Shown piece by piece: positions 25,221-33,416 of a stretch of 64,000 bases of DNA. Both the position numbers and the translations under genes were made by a program. How positions within the stretch are numbered: position 1 is the first letter of the stretch; each line of letters opens with the position of its first letter. This DNA comes from Ardenticatenaceae bacterium (lineage in GTDB: Bacteria > Chloroflexota > Anaerolineae > Promineifilales > Promineifilaceae), in NCBI GenBank assembly GCA_020634435.1, contig JACKBS010000005.1, positions 744,001-808,000 on the forward strand, in the 5' to 3' direction. Below the pieces are notes generated by a model, which ran no database searches, was not told the origin of the DNA, and was given only the letters and a program-made list of their open reading frames with translations.

Positions 25221-27323
25221 ATGGTCACGCTGAACAACACGCATACCCCACTGCACCCGCCACAAAAACCGTCCCGCTGGTTAGCCGCAGGGCTATTTCT
25301 GCTGGCGACAGCGGGCTTGCTGGTGACGGGCTGGCTCATCCAGCTGGGCTGTGACCCTTATGCCATTACCGATGCGTCAAGCCGATTTGCTGGCGGGATT
25401 GTTTCTGTAACCGCCTTTGCCATTCTGGGAAGCTTGATTTTCTTATACCGGCCTGAAAATCGTATCGGCTGGCTCACTTTGGGCATTGCCTTTGCCCTGT
25501 CTACCGCCCTCTGGTTGGATGTATACGTCACGTGCGGACTAGCGGGCATTATCGCCGCCCCCGGGAAGGGAATGATTGCTTGGCTTTTGTACAGCTATGG
25601 GATGCTGGCCGTGATACCTATGGTTGTGCTTTTGCCCATGCTTTTCCCTACGGGCCACTTTTCATCGCCCCGCTGGCGTTGGGCGATGCTGTCTTGTTTG
25701 GCAGGAGTGCTTATCACGGGCACGTTGATGGGCATGGGCCCCACTTTCAGAGATGCCACATTTTATGCCTTTCCGATGGAGAATCCGTTTGCCGTTGCTG
25801 GGTTACCAGCTTGGTGGCCACCTTTCTTTCACGACACGAGACAGGCATTCTTTATCGCCCTCCGTCTACTTGCGGTTGTTGCCCTTGTCGCTCGCTTTAG
25901 GCGTTCCGTTGGTGATGAACGGCAGCAAATAAAGTGGCTGGCCTACTTTTTGGCCGTAACGACTGGCCTCGCTGTTCTTCTCTTTAATATACCGACCACC
26001 TTTTTTGGCTTTGACAATTTGAGCTCGATCTGGTTTAGCATCATCATAACTATAGCCTTCGTCGGTGTTCCCATCGTCATCGGTATCGCCATCTTCAAAT
26101 ACCGTCTTTACGATATTGATCTCATCATCAACCGCACGCTGGTCTATGTTGGGCTGACGCTGCTGATTGTGGCCGTTTACACGTTGGTTGTGGGTGGCTT
26201 GGGGCTGCTCTTTCAATCATCGGGCAATCTGGTTATTTCGCTCATCGCCACGGCCTTGGTTGCCGTGCTGTTCCAGCCTGCCCGCGACTGGCTCCAGCGC
26301 ACCATCAACCGCCTGATGTTTGGCGAGCGAGATAACCCGTATGCGGTGCTGTCCACACTGGGGCAGCAGTTGCAAACTACGGCAATTCCCAGCCAAACCC
26401 TCAGCTCCCTCGTCCAAACGCTGGCCGACACCCTCAAGCTCCCCTATACCGCCATCGAGCTGGTCGAGGAAGCCCGACGCATTCCGCAGGCGGCCATCGG
26501 TCAACCGCTCGGCGACACGGTAGAGCTGTCGCTGCGCTACCAAAACGAGACGGTCGGCTACCTCATCGTCTCCCCCCGCTCCTCCGGCGAACGGTTCGAC
26601 AAGCAAGAGCGGCAGCTTCTAGAAAGTATTGCCGCCCAAATCGGCCCCGTCGCCTCGGCCACGCGGCTAACCACGGCCCTACAGAATGCCCGCGAGCGGC
26701 TAGTGCTGACCCGCGAAGAAGAGCGACGGCGCATCCGCCGCGACTTGCACGACGGGCTTGGGCCTACAATGGCTAGCCAAACACTGCGGCTAGAGGCCGT
26801 GTTGGAGCTGCTGCTAGAAAATCCTCAGGGGGCTTTTGAACAAGTTGAGCAACTGATGGGGCAGACCCAGCAAATGGTGGCCGATATCCGGCGGCTGGTG
26901 TATGAGCTGTATCCCTCGGCGCTGGATGAGCTGGGCTTGGTGGCCGCGCTGCGGGCGCATATTGGGCAGATGCGGGGGGTGAACGGGCGTTTGCCGATCA
27001 CCATCCAAGCCGCCCAAGACCCCCTGCCCCGTCTGCCCGCCGCCATCGAGGTCGCCGCCTATCGCATCGCCCTCGAAGCCGTCACCAACACCGTGCGCCA
27101 TGCGCAAGCCAGCCGCTGCAATGTTGTGGTGGACGCCAAAGACGGCAATCTTCACCTCACCATCAGCGACGACGGCATTGGTCTGCCCACCACCTATCAG
27201 CCGGGCATTGGCCTCGCCTCGATGCAAGAGCGGTCAGAAGAGTTGGGTGGCAGTTGTCGGATTGAATCACAGGAAAATGGCGGCACGCGGGTAACGGCCG
27301 TATTGCCCTATGACCGGAGGTAA
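25221..27323 (+). CDS. Membrane sensor histidine kinase, NarL-type (HisKA_3)
   Basis: 700 residues. About nine membrane segments occupy residues 20-350. A GAF-like linker (~385-470) follows, then HisKA_3 with TREEERRRIRRDLHDGLGP, phosphorylated histidine near 510, and a C-terminal ATPase (SDDGIGLPTTYQPGIGL ~650-665). It should phosphorylate the regulator encoded next, whose ATG follows immediately (stop/start adjacent, GGAGG ribosome site). A TATACT box 10 bp before the ATG suggests a very short or absent leader. The gene contains only one ACGGCCGT, at its very end, unlike its neighbours. Confidence 0.9.
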   Translation: MVTLNNTHTPLHPPQKPSRWLAAGLFLLATAGLLVTGWLIQLGCDPYAITDASSRFAGGIVSVTAFAILGSLIFLYRPENRIGWLTLGIAFALSTALWLDVYVTCGLAGIIAAPGKGMIAWLLYSYGMLAVIPMVVLLPMLFPTGHFSSPRWRWAMLSCLAGVLITGTLMGMGPTFRDATFYAFPMENPFAVAGLPAWWPPFFHDTRQAFFIALRLLAVVALVARFRRSVGDERQQIKWLAYFLAVTTGLAVLLFNIPTTFFGFDNLSSIWFSIIITIAFVGVPIVIGIAIFKYRLYDIDLIINRTLVYVGLTLLIVAVYTLVVGGLGLLFQSSGNLVISLIATALVAVLFQPARDWLQRTINRLMFGERDNPYAVLSTLGQQLQTTAIPSQTLSSLVQTLADTLKLPYTAIELVEEARRIPQAAIGQPLGDTVELSLRYQNETVGYLIVSPRSSGERFDKQERQLLESIAAQIGPVASATRLTTALQNARERLVLTREEERRRIRRDLHDGLGPTMASQTLRLEAVLELLLENPQGAFEQVEQLMGQTQQMVADIRRLVYELYPSALDELGLVAALRAHIGQMRGVNGRLPITIQAAQDPLPRLPAAIEVAAYRIALEAVTNTVRHAQASRCNVVVDAKDGNLHLTISDDGIGLPTTYQPGIGLASMQERSEELGGSCRIESQENGGTRVTAVLPYDRR

Positions 27324-27986
27324 ATGATGACCATAACGCGCCTTTTAATTGTTGACGACCACACCCTCTTTCGCGAAGGGATGAGCGCCATCTTGCTCAA
27401 CGTGCCGGATATTGAGGTGGTGGGTGAGGCTGAAAATGGACAGGAAGCGATTGCCCAGGTCAAGCAGCTCCAGCCCGACGTGGTGCTAATGGATATCAAC
27501 ATGCCCGACCTCAACGGCATCAAAGCCACCGAGCAGATTTTGCGCTTTCGGCCCGATACGGGCGTCATTATGCTGACGATGCTGGAAAACAACGACTCCC
27601 TCTTTGCGGCAATGTGCGCGGGGGCGCGGGGTTACATCTTGAAAGGCTCTGGCAAAGCAACGATGCTTAAAACAATTCGCGCCGTCGCCGCTGGTGAAGC
27701 CCACTTTGGCCCTGGCATCGCCACGCGCCTGACCGCTTTTTTTCAAAACGGCCGTTTTGAAGCGCAGGAGAGGGAAACGGACGAACCGTTCCCCGACCTG
27801 ACCAACCGCGAGCAGGAAATTCTGACGCAAATTGCTGAGGGCAAAAACAACCAAGAGATTGCCGAAGCGCTGCACATCAGCGTCAAAACGGTGAGCAACC
27901 ATATTTCCAACGTGTTTAACAAACTACAGGTCACAGATCGAGCGCAAGCCATCGTCAAAGCCCGTAATGCAGGTGTCGGAAATTAA
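27324..27986 (+). CDS. NarL/LuxR-family response regulator
   Basis: 220 residues. The receiver domain has VDDHTLF (~9-15), phosphorylated aspartate in VVLMDINMPD (~56) and lysine in YILKGSG (~107). A LuxR-type HTH occupies the end (LTNREQEILTQIAEGKNNQEIAEALHISVKTVSNHISNVFNKL). It is translationally linked to the kinase gene upstream. The region between receiver and HTH is longer than usual and holds an ACGGCCGT. Target genes are unknown. Confidence 0.93.
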   Translation: MMTITRLLIVDDHTLFREGMSAILLNVPDIEVVGEAENGQEAIAQVKQLQPDVVLMDINMPDLNGIKATEQILRFRPDTGVIMLTMLENNDSLFAAMCAGARGYILKGSGKATMLKTIRAVAAGEAHFGPGIATRLTAFFQNGRFEAQERETDEPFPDLTNREQEILTQIAEGKNNQEIAEALHISVKTVSNHISNVFNKLQVTDRAQAIVKARNAGVGN

Positions 27987-28020
27987 AATTGAGTCTACTT
28001 TCCCTTGTGGCTCGTTTCAC

Positions 28021-28372
28021 TTAGCGCCAGGATGGATTGGGTGGAGACGGCCGTTCCTGCAAAAGCTGGGTTATATCAATTTGACTGGCGGCGAAGGCGC
28101 TGACGCTAGCGTAGGCGCGGGCAAGATAGATTTCAAGGCGAGGTTCGTGGAAGGTGTCTTTGAGAGGGTAGCCAACGAAGGAGAAAGTTTGGTAGTCTGG
28201 GTTCGTCCAGTGAGGGTCTGCGCTATCCTCCGTAGAGGCGGGTATCTGCGAGACGGTGTCGCTGCTGGCGAGTTGGCCGTAGCTGAAACTAACGCCATCG
28301 CTGGCAACGGCCGTTTCGACCATAGCGGTTGGGGTGATGGTAGGTTCGGTGGTGGCAACGGCCGTCCGAAAA
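28021..28372 (-). pseudogene. Remnant of a secreted/lipoprotein-like gene
   Basis: A minus-strand frame of ~117 codons reads as protein: a Thr/Pro-rich linker (TEPTITPTAMVETAV), GVSFSYGQLASS, then FSFVGYPLKDTFHEPRLEIYLARAY and ASQIDITQLL. The low-complexity linker followed by this conserved-looking block resembles the start of mature regions of Chloroflexi lipoproteins I have seen, but there is no start codon, no signal peptide, and the frame runs into the end of the nucleotidyltransferase gene. I interpret it as a truncated leftover. A chance open frame is the alternative. Confidence 0.4.
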
Positions 28373-28744
28373 TTAATTGGCTGGCTGCGGTGCAAAATCT
28401 TGCAAAGGAATCCCATCCCGCTGCACCTCGCGCCAAAGCGTATCTTCGTGCTGTTCAATAGCTTCCCATCGGTTTTTGTCCAGAATATGCGTATTGATCA
28501 ACGTGTTGTAATTCAATGAAACACGTGCCGCCATACGACGAATCATGCCTCGCTGCTTAGCAGGCAATGCTTCTACTACAATAAGCAAGTCCAAATCGGA
28601 ATCGGCCGAAAAATCACCTCTTGCCTTGGAGCCAAAAAGCCACAAATTGCACAAAGCCCCGTCAAGGTAATTTTGCAATTGTGAAGTGAAATCCAAAATG
28701 GCTTGACGTTCATATTCATGTAAGTGAGATGGCAAAATGTTCAT
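28373..28744 (-). CDS. MNT-type nucleotidyltransferase (HEPN/MNT module)
   Basis: 123 residues. The core motif is LFGSKARGDFSADSDLDLLIVVE (~38-60): GS...D.D, with the two metal-binding aspartates. It is the minimal nucleotidyltransferase that works as antitoxin to HEPN ribonucleases, in studied cases by AMPylating the toxin. The start overlaps the HEPN gene's stop by four bases (28741-28744). It is less GC-rich than the flanks. Confidence 0.85.
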   Translation of the reverse strand: MNILPSHLHEYERQAILDFTSQLQNYLDGALCNLWLFGSKARGDFSADSDLDLLIVVEALPAKQRGMIRRMAARVSLNYNTLINTHILDKNRWEAIEQHEDTLWREVQRDGIPLQDFAPQPAN

Positions 28745-29148
28745 AACAAATAACCCTGTTCACCTAAAAAGCGCTCAATGCGATCTACAAATCTTGCTGC
28801 ATTCTCAAGATTCTCAGAGGCTGTTTCATAGTTCAAGGTTTCCAACTCATAGTCTGCGTTATGACGCTCATCCATCGACTGACCATAAGTATCACTATAC
28901 TCTGGTTCGATAAGCCCAGTTTTTACAAAATGTTGGCGAAAAGCCGCAACAACACCAGAATGCTTGCTACGCTCCAGCCCTTTGGTAGAGAGCAAAGCAT
29001 TGGCTGCATAAAAGATAGCATAATAAGCGCGATTAACGGCCGTAATGTAATCTTCGTGGTTCATCACTAACCTGCCCGTTTCTACAGCTTGTTGGGCACG
29101 GGCAAAATATTTAGCAATTTTATCCTGCGTTTCTGCGCTCATAGCCAT
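28741..29148 (-). CDS. HEPN-domain protein (COG1895-like)
   Basis: 135 residues, all helical. RAQQAVETGRLVMNHEDYITAVNRAYYAIFYAANALLSTKG is the HEPN signature with the tyrosine-rich helix. The second half contains DERHNADYEL. In HEPN/MNT pairs the HEPN partner is usually an RNase toxin. The exact R-x4-6-H catalytic pattern is not clearly present, so this may be a non-canonical or substrate-binding HEPN. It is the first gene of the two-gene unit. Confidence 0.8.
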   Translation of the reverse strand: MAMSAETQDKIAKYFARAQQAVETGRLVMNHEDYITAVNRAYYAIFYAANALLSTKGLERSKHSGVVAAFRQHFVKTGLIEPEYSDTYGQSMDERHNADYELETLNYETASENLENAARFVDRIERFLGEQGYLL

Positions 29149-29177
29149 AATGGTGCATTATAGCATAACTGGTGGGG

Positions 29178-30599
29178 CTAATAAGCCCCGCGACCAAAGA
29201 GAGAGTGGGGCACGGTTTGCAGCAAAATGCGGATGTCCATCGCCAGCGACCAGTTTTCGATGTAGTAGATGTCCAGCAGGCACAATTCATCAAAGGTCAG
29301 GTCGGAACGGCCGCTTACCTGCCACAATCCCGTAATGCCCCCAATCACGCTCAAGCGCTGCATGTGCCACGGTTTATATTCGGCCACTTCCTCTGCCAGC
29401 GGGGGGCGCGGTCCTACCAGGCTCATCTGCCCGCGCAGCACGTTGTAGATTTGCGGCAACTCGTCCAAACTGGCGCGGCGAATAAAGCGGCCGACACGCG
29501 TCATGCGCGGATCATCCTTCATTTTGAAAATGGGGCCATCGGCCTGGTTATATTGCTTGAGCGCCTCTTTATGCCGGTCCGCATCCAGCACCATTGAGCG
29601 AAACTTGTACATTTGGAAGGGACGGCCGTTTTTGCCCACCCGCACGCCTTTGTAAAGTACCGGGCCAGGGGAGTCCAGCTTAATCGCCAGGGCAATGATG
29701 CCCATCACCAGCAGTGCCGGAATACCGCCGATCATCACCACGGTCAGGTCTAACAAACGCTTGGCCACCTGCTGCGCGCGGTTGATGCCAACTTCCCGAA
29801 TGCCCAGCGTAGGGATGCCCGCCATGTTGTTAAATTCCACCCGGTTCATGCTGAGCTGTAAAAGGTCTGGCACCACCTGGGCTGGAACGCCGTGCTGCTG
29901 GCACACATGCAGCATCTGGGAGATTTGCTGGTGCATCTCGCCGGGGAGGGCAATAAAAACGGTGTGCAGCTGCGGCCGTTTGGCGACCATCTTGGGCAAA
30001 TCGGCAAAGGTGCCCAGGTTGGGAATGCGCCCTAAGCCGATGTTGTTCTCGCTGAGGCCATCGTGCAAATAGCCAATCGCCCGGTAGCCCAGGTCTGGCC
30101 GCGCCAGCAGGGTGCGGATGAGGCTGCGCCCCACTTCCCCAGAACCAACCACCAACACCCGGTCGGCCAAAATGCCCCGCTGATACAAGATGCCCAGCAA
30201 GGTGCGGCGCAGCAATCTGGCCACGCCCACAAGCAGCACAATGGCCAGAAACACCCACACAAGCATCAAGCGGGAGAATGGCTCTGGCTGCACAAAGAAG
30301 GCAATCATACTCATCAAGCCCACCGCGGCAGCCGTGGCGTAGGTAATGCGCGACATTTCATCGACCCAAAACTCGCCCCGTTTGCGCCGCCAGACGCGCA
30401 CCTGGAGGAAGGTAGTGATGAGTAAAATGTTGAGCACGATTTGCTGGCTGAAGTAACGGCCGTATGGCTCAAAAAACTCTTCACTCACCGGCAGGAACCA
30501 TTGCCACTGGTAGCGAACCACGTAGGCTAGCGCAAACCCAATGTTGATGAGCAGCAGATCGGTGAAGATGGTGATAAAACGAATGCGATTATGACTCAT
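29178..30599 (-). CDS. Polyprenyl-phosphate sugar phosphotransferase (WbaP/PglC-type)
   Basis: 473 residues. Four or five N-terminal membrane helices are followed by a Rossmann-like domain (VLVVGSGEVGRSL ~147-159). The C-terminal catalytic domain (~275-473) contains KRLLDLTVVMIGG, a re-entrant helix, then YKFRSM, DDPRMTRVGRFIRRASLDELPQIYNVL and MSLVGPRPPL. It starts exopolysaccharide synthesis by moving a sugar-1-phosphate from a nucleotide sugar to undecaprenyl phosphate at the inner face of the membrane. It begins the envelope gene region and lies 42 bp after the GT4 gene on the same strand. Confidence 0.93.
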   Translation of the reverse strand: MSHNRIRFITIFTDLLLINIGFALAYVVRYQWQWFLPVSEEFFEPYGRYFSQQIVLNILLITTFLQVRVWRRKRGEFWVDEMSRITYATAAAVGLMSMIAFFVQPEPFSRLMLVWVFLAIVLLVGVARLLRRTLLGILYQRGILADRVLVVGSGEVGRSLIRTLLARPDLGYRAIGYLHDGLSENNIGLGRIPNLGTFADLPKMVAKRPQLHTVFIALPGEMHQQISQMLHVCQQHGVPAQVVPDLLQLSMNRVEFNNMAGIPTLGIREVGINRAQQVAKRLLDLTVVMIGGIPALLVMGIIALAIKLDSPGPVLYKGVRVGKNGRPFQMYKFRSMVLDADRHKEALKQYNQADGPIFKMKDDPRMTRVGRFIRRASLDELPQIYNVLRGQMSLVGPRPPLAEEVAEYKPWHMQRLSVIGGITGLWQVSGRSDLTFDELCLLDIYYIENWSLAMDIRILLQTVPHSLFGRGAY

Positions 30600-30609
30600 T
30601 ATTTTTCAG

Positions 30610-30662
30610 GCCACAGAGAAAAGAGAGAACTTAGAGAGTTTTTACTCAGTTCCCTCTGTGGC
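30610..30662. repeat. CACAGAG-type inverted repeat
   Basis: GCCACAGAG (30610-30618) mirrors CTCTGTGGC (30654-30662). It lies in the gap between the GT4 gene and the sugar transferase gene and encodes the last residues (ATEGTE) and the stop of the GT4 protein. Confidence 0.65.
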
Positions 30663-31829
30663 AAATTTGTTTTGCAGGGCGCGGTGGTAAACAACGGCCG
30701 TTTCCCGCCCCGCACGCTCCCACGAAAAAGTTTGGGCATGGGCCAGCCCTTGCTGGCGAAGTGTATCCCGCAAATCATTGTTGCTGAGAACGGCCGTCAT
30801 CTGATTGGCCAACGTTTCTACATCGTCCGGGGCAAACAGCAGCCCAGCTTCGCCCACGGCCTCGGGAATGGATGAGCTGTTGGACGCAATGACCGGCGTG
30901 CCGCAGGCCATTGCTTCCACCACCGGCAGGCCAAACCCTTCGTAAACTGACGGGAAAACCAGCAGTTCGGCGGCGTTGTACCACAGCGGCAGGTCGTCAT
31001 CGGGCACGTAGCCCGTAAAGATAACTCGGTCGGTCAGTCCCAGTGCCTGCACCTGCTGAAAAATGTCATCGTATAGCCAACCTTTGCCACCCACCAACAC
31101 CAGCTTCAACGTAGAATCGTCTAACCGGGCGAATGCCTCGATGAGTACCGGGATATTTTTGCGCGGTTGCAGCGTGCCCACGTGCAACACAAATCGGTCC
31201 AGCCCATGCTTTTGCCGGAAAGCGTCTACCTCAGCTGGGGGCCGCGGTTGGTAAAGCGGCTCAACACCGGGCACTACCACGTCAATGTGCGCCAGCGGCA
31301 CGCCCAAAAAGCGGTGCACATCCTGGCGACTCGATTCCGAAATGGTGATGATGCGCCGGGCCCGCAAGCAAGAGCGGCGCGTTTGGCTGCTGAGATACCA
31401 GCGTTGCAAAGCGGGAAATCGGTCTGGGAAATGATAAAAGCTCAGGTCGTACACGGTGATGACGCTGGGACACGGTGCTAACAGTGGCGTGACAAAGGCC
31501 ATGCTGTGCAGCAACCGCAAGCCATGCCGCCATGCCTGCCAGGGCCAAACAACCTGCTCCCACAAGATGCGCAGCAGGCGTTTTTCAGTGGCTAGGCGGC
31601 TGGCAACGGCCGTAATTCCCGGCTTATCCTCAAATAGATTTTTTTGTTGCGTAAAGACAACGTAAGTTGGTTCACCCTCTTCCCAGGGCAGATGGCACAA
31701 CACCTGAGCGATGTATTGGTGGATGCCTGCACGACGATAGCCAGCTTCCCCCGAAAGCAAGTGGGCATTGATTCCCACAACGCTCTTGCCTGTGCCACCG
31801 TTTGAACCAGTTTGCTGTTCAGACGGCAT
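30642..31829 (-). CDS. Glycosyltransferase family 4 (GT1-fold GT-B)
   Basis: 395 residues. GT-B fold: LHVGTLQPRKNIPVLIEAFARL (~205) starts the C-terminal Rossmann domain. The nucleotide-sugar E-x7-E motif is in LVFPSVYEGFGLPVVEAMACGTPVIASN (~290-317). It should add a hexose or deoxyhexose in the cytoplasm to a lipid-linked oligosaccharide. It is encoded just before the initiating phosphotransferase. The last six residues come from a dispersed CACAGAG repeat, so the ancestral C-terminus may have been different. Confidence 0.9.
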   Translation of the reverse strand: MPSEQQTGSNGGTGKSVVGINAHLLSGEAGYRRAGIHQYIAQVLCHLPWEEGEPTYVVFTQQKNLFEDKPGITAVASRLATEKRLLRILWEQVVWPWQAWRHGLRLLHSMAFVTPLLAPCPSVITVYDLSFYHFPDRFPALQRWYLSSQTRRSCLRARRIITISESSRQDVHRFLGVPLAHIDVVVPGVEPLYQPRPPAEVDAFRQKHGLDRFVLHVGTLQPRKNIPVLIEAFARLDDSTLKLVLVGGKGWLYDDIFQQVQALGLTDRVIFTGYVPDDDLPLWYNAAELLVFPSVYEGFGLPVVEAMACGTPVIASNSSSIPEAVGEAGLLFAPDDVETLANQMTAVLSNNDLRDTLRQQGLAHAQTFSWERAGRETAVVYHRALQNKFATEGTE

Positions 31830-31911
31830 GGCGCGGGATTATAACTGAATCAAACAGGCGCAGCGAAATAGAACGGCCGTACTCGACAATCGTCACGCAG
31901 TTGCCACTCAC

Positions 31912-31986
31912 TTGACGCTCATTTTGGGCTATGGTAGACTGCGTTATGTTTACTCAAGATTTACATAATTGTGCATGAAAATGCAC
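31912..31986 (+). promoter_or_regulatory. Sigma-70-like promoter and leader hairpin of the LysM lipoprotein gene
   Basis: TTGACG (31912-31917), 17 bp, TAGACT (31935-31940). The transcript would start near 31947, leaving a leader of about 90 nt. It contains GTGCAT-GAAA-ATGCAC (31971-31986), a hairpin with a stable GNRA loop, then an AGGAG ribosome site. Confidence 0.65.
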
Positions 31987-32035
31987 CGGCATATGGACAA
32001 AATTTATGTTCATGGCAAAAAGGTAGGAGAATCCT

Positions 32036-32695
32036 ATGAATCGTCTGGCTCAATATCGCTGGTGGCTGCCAGCCCTGGCAATCCTGACCCTGCTGTTGGT
32101 GGCCTGTGAACGGCCCATAAACCCGGACAGCCCCACACCCACGGCCAGTCCCATCTTGCCGGCAACGCTGGTTGTGCCCACGACCGATCCCAATGCAGTG
32201 CCAACAACGGATCCGGCTCAGGCAACGGCCGTTCCCGATGTCACCGCTGAACCTGGGGTAGAAGCAACGGCCGTACCCGATGCCGCCGCTACAACCGCGC
32301 CGGATACCGGTGAGCCACGGGGTGAAGTAATGCACACCGTGGTGGCAGGTGATACGCTCACCGGGTTGAGTCTGCTGTATGATGTCCCGGTCGATGTCAT
32401 TGTGGCGGCGAATAACCTGACTAACATTGATTCGTTGGACATTGGCCAGGTGCTTGTTATTCCGGCAGAGGGCACGACGGTTGATACCGTCCCCACCACC
32501 GAACCCAGCGCTGATGCAACGGCCGTTCCCCCCAGCACGGGTGAAATCACGCACGTCGTTCAAGCGGGTGAGAACCTGTTCCGCATCGGCCTGCAATACG
32601 GCTTCACGGTGGATGAATTGGCTGCCTACAATGGCCTGGCCAACCCCAATGCGCTGGACGTAGGTCAAGTCATCAAGATTCCGCCGAGCAACTAG
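32036..32695 (+). CDS. LysM-repeat lipoprotein
   Basis: 219 residues. Signal peptide with lipobox LLLVAC (cysteine at ~23), then a Thr/Pro/Ala-rich linker carrying several ATAV units created by ACGGCCGT. Two LysM domains follow: HTVVAGDTLTGLSLLYDVPVDVI...DIGQVLVIP (~100-145) and HVVQAGENLFRIGLQYGF...DVGQVIKIP (~170-217). LysM binds peptidoglycan or chitin-like glycans, so this protein should sit outside the membrane, lipid-anchored, holding the cell wall. A good promoter and AGGAG site are upstream. Confidence 0.9.
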   Translation: MNRLAQYRWWLPALAILTLLLVACERPINPDSPTPTASPILPATLVVPTTDPNAVPTTDPAQATAVPDVTAEPGVEATAVPDAAATTAPDTGEPRGEVMHTVVAGDTLTGLSLLYDVPVDVIVAANNLTNIDSLDIGQVLVIPAEGTTVDTVPTTEPSADATAVPPSTGEITHVVQAGENLFRIGLQYGFTVDELAAYNGLANPNALDVGQVIKIPPSN

Positions 32696-32706
32696 AAATT
32701 TATGGC

Positions 32707-32739
32707 GATTAGAGATGGGCCATTCACCCGTCTCTAATC
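32707..32739 (+). repeat. 9-bp hairpin after the LysM gene
   Basis: GATTAGAGA (32707-32715) mirrors TCTCTAATC (32731-32739), with an inner GGG/CCC pair. It lies 11 bases past the LysM stop and ends 13 bp before the Nudix ATG. There is no T-run. Confidence 0.5.
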
Positions 32740-32752
32740 TCCCCATCTCCTC

Positions 32753-33295
32753 ATGGCTCACAAAATCAGTTCCAAACTGCTATGGCAGCAGGGTGACAGC
32801 TGGCGGTTGCGCCTGGATATGCTGCAATTGCCAGACGGCCGTACTGCCCAAAAAGGCGCGGTCGAACATCCTGGTGCCGTGGTGTTGGTGCCAATACGGC
32901 CGTCAGCCCAAGGGCCAGAAGTACTGATGCTGCGTCAGTATCGGCATGTGCTAGACACCGTCATTTTGGAGCTGCCCGCGGGCACGCGTGGCTGGGATGA
33001 GCCGTGGCTCACCTGCGCTCAGCGTGAACTGCGCGAAGAAACGGGCCACCGTGCCGAAACCTTTACCTCACTGGGCCAAGTTTGGCCCGCCCCTGGCCTC
33101 TCTGATGAGCTGATGCAGCTCTACCTGGCCGAAGAGCTCACCCCCGCGCCGCTGCCTGGCGACGAAGACGAAGCGATTGAAGTGGTGCCCATGCCGCTGA
33201 CTGAACTGGAAACGATGGCCTGGGACGGCCGTTTGCTGGATGCCAAAAGTATCGTCGCCATCTTGCGGGCTGTGCATCTGCTGGCTCAGCGGTAA
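32753..33295 (+). CDS. Nudix hydrolase (ADP-ribose pyrophosphatase-like)
   Basis: 180 residues. Nudix box G(x5)E(x7)REUxEExGU is approximated by GTRGWDEPWLTCAQRELREETGHR (~77-100), with the metal-binding REEETG glutamates present. The preceding strand RQYRHVLDTVILELPAG is typical of the ADP-ribose/NDP-sugar branch. It would hydrolyse nucleoside diphosphate derivatives in the cytoplasm. It lies among envelope-sugar genes, so a nucleotide-sugar substrate is possible, but that is inference from context. Confidence 0.87.
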   Translation: MAHKISSKLLWQQGDSWRLRLDMLQLPDGRTAQKGAVEHPGAVVLVPIRPSAQGPEVLMLRQYRHVLDTVILELPAGTRGWDEPWLTCAQRELREETGHRAETFTSLGQVWPAPGLSDELMQLYLAEELTPAPLPGDEDEAIEVVPMPLTELETMAWDGRLLDAKSIVAILRAVHLLAQR

Positions 33296-33363
33296 CCCCT
33301 ACGGCAATTTGCCGCCTGATTTCTCCCTTTTGCCCAAATGAATAGCTCCTGCGTACTAGGGTC

Positions 33364-33394
33364 GTAAGCCTCCTTGTAAGTGCCCCTGTAAGCG
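33364..33394 (+). promoter_or_regulatory. Three GTAAG direct repeats 12 bp apart upstream of the flavoprotein gene
   Basis: GTAAG occurs at 33364, 33376 and 33388, each followed by a C-rich stretch. Exact 12-bp spacing upstream of a start (33417) is the kind of pattern bound by tandem regulator dimers. No protein can be named. Confidence 0.35.
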
Positions 33395-33416
33395 CTTCAT
33401 CCTACGATCGCACTCT

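Noticed and set aside
27967..28461. Plus-strand open frame after the NarL regulator
   Set aside because: No ribosome site, overlaps the regulator end, and its composition is that of an antisense frame; the minus strand reads more like protein.
31961..32761. Minus-strand open frame of ~266 codons opposite the LysM gene
   Set aside because: The plus strand has a signal peptide, lipobox and two LysM domains; the antisense frame has repetitive G/N/R-rich text created by the palindrome.
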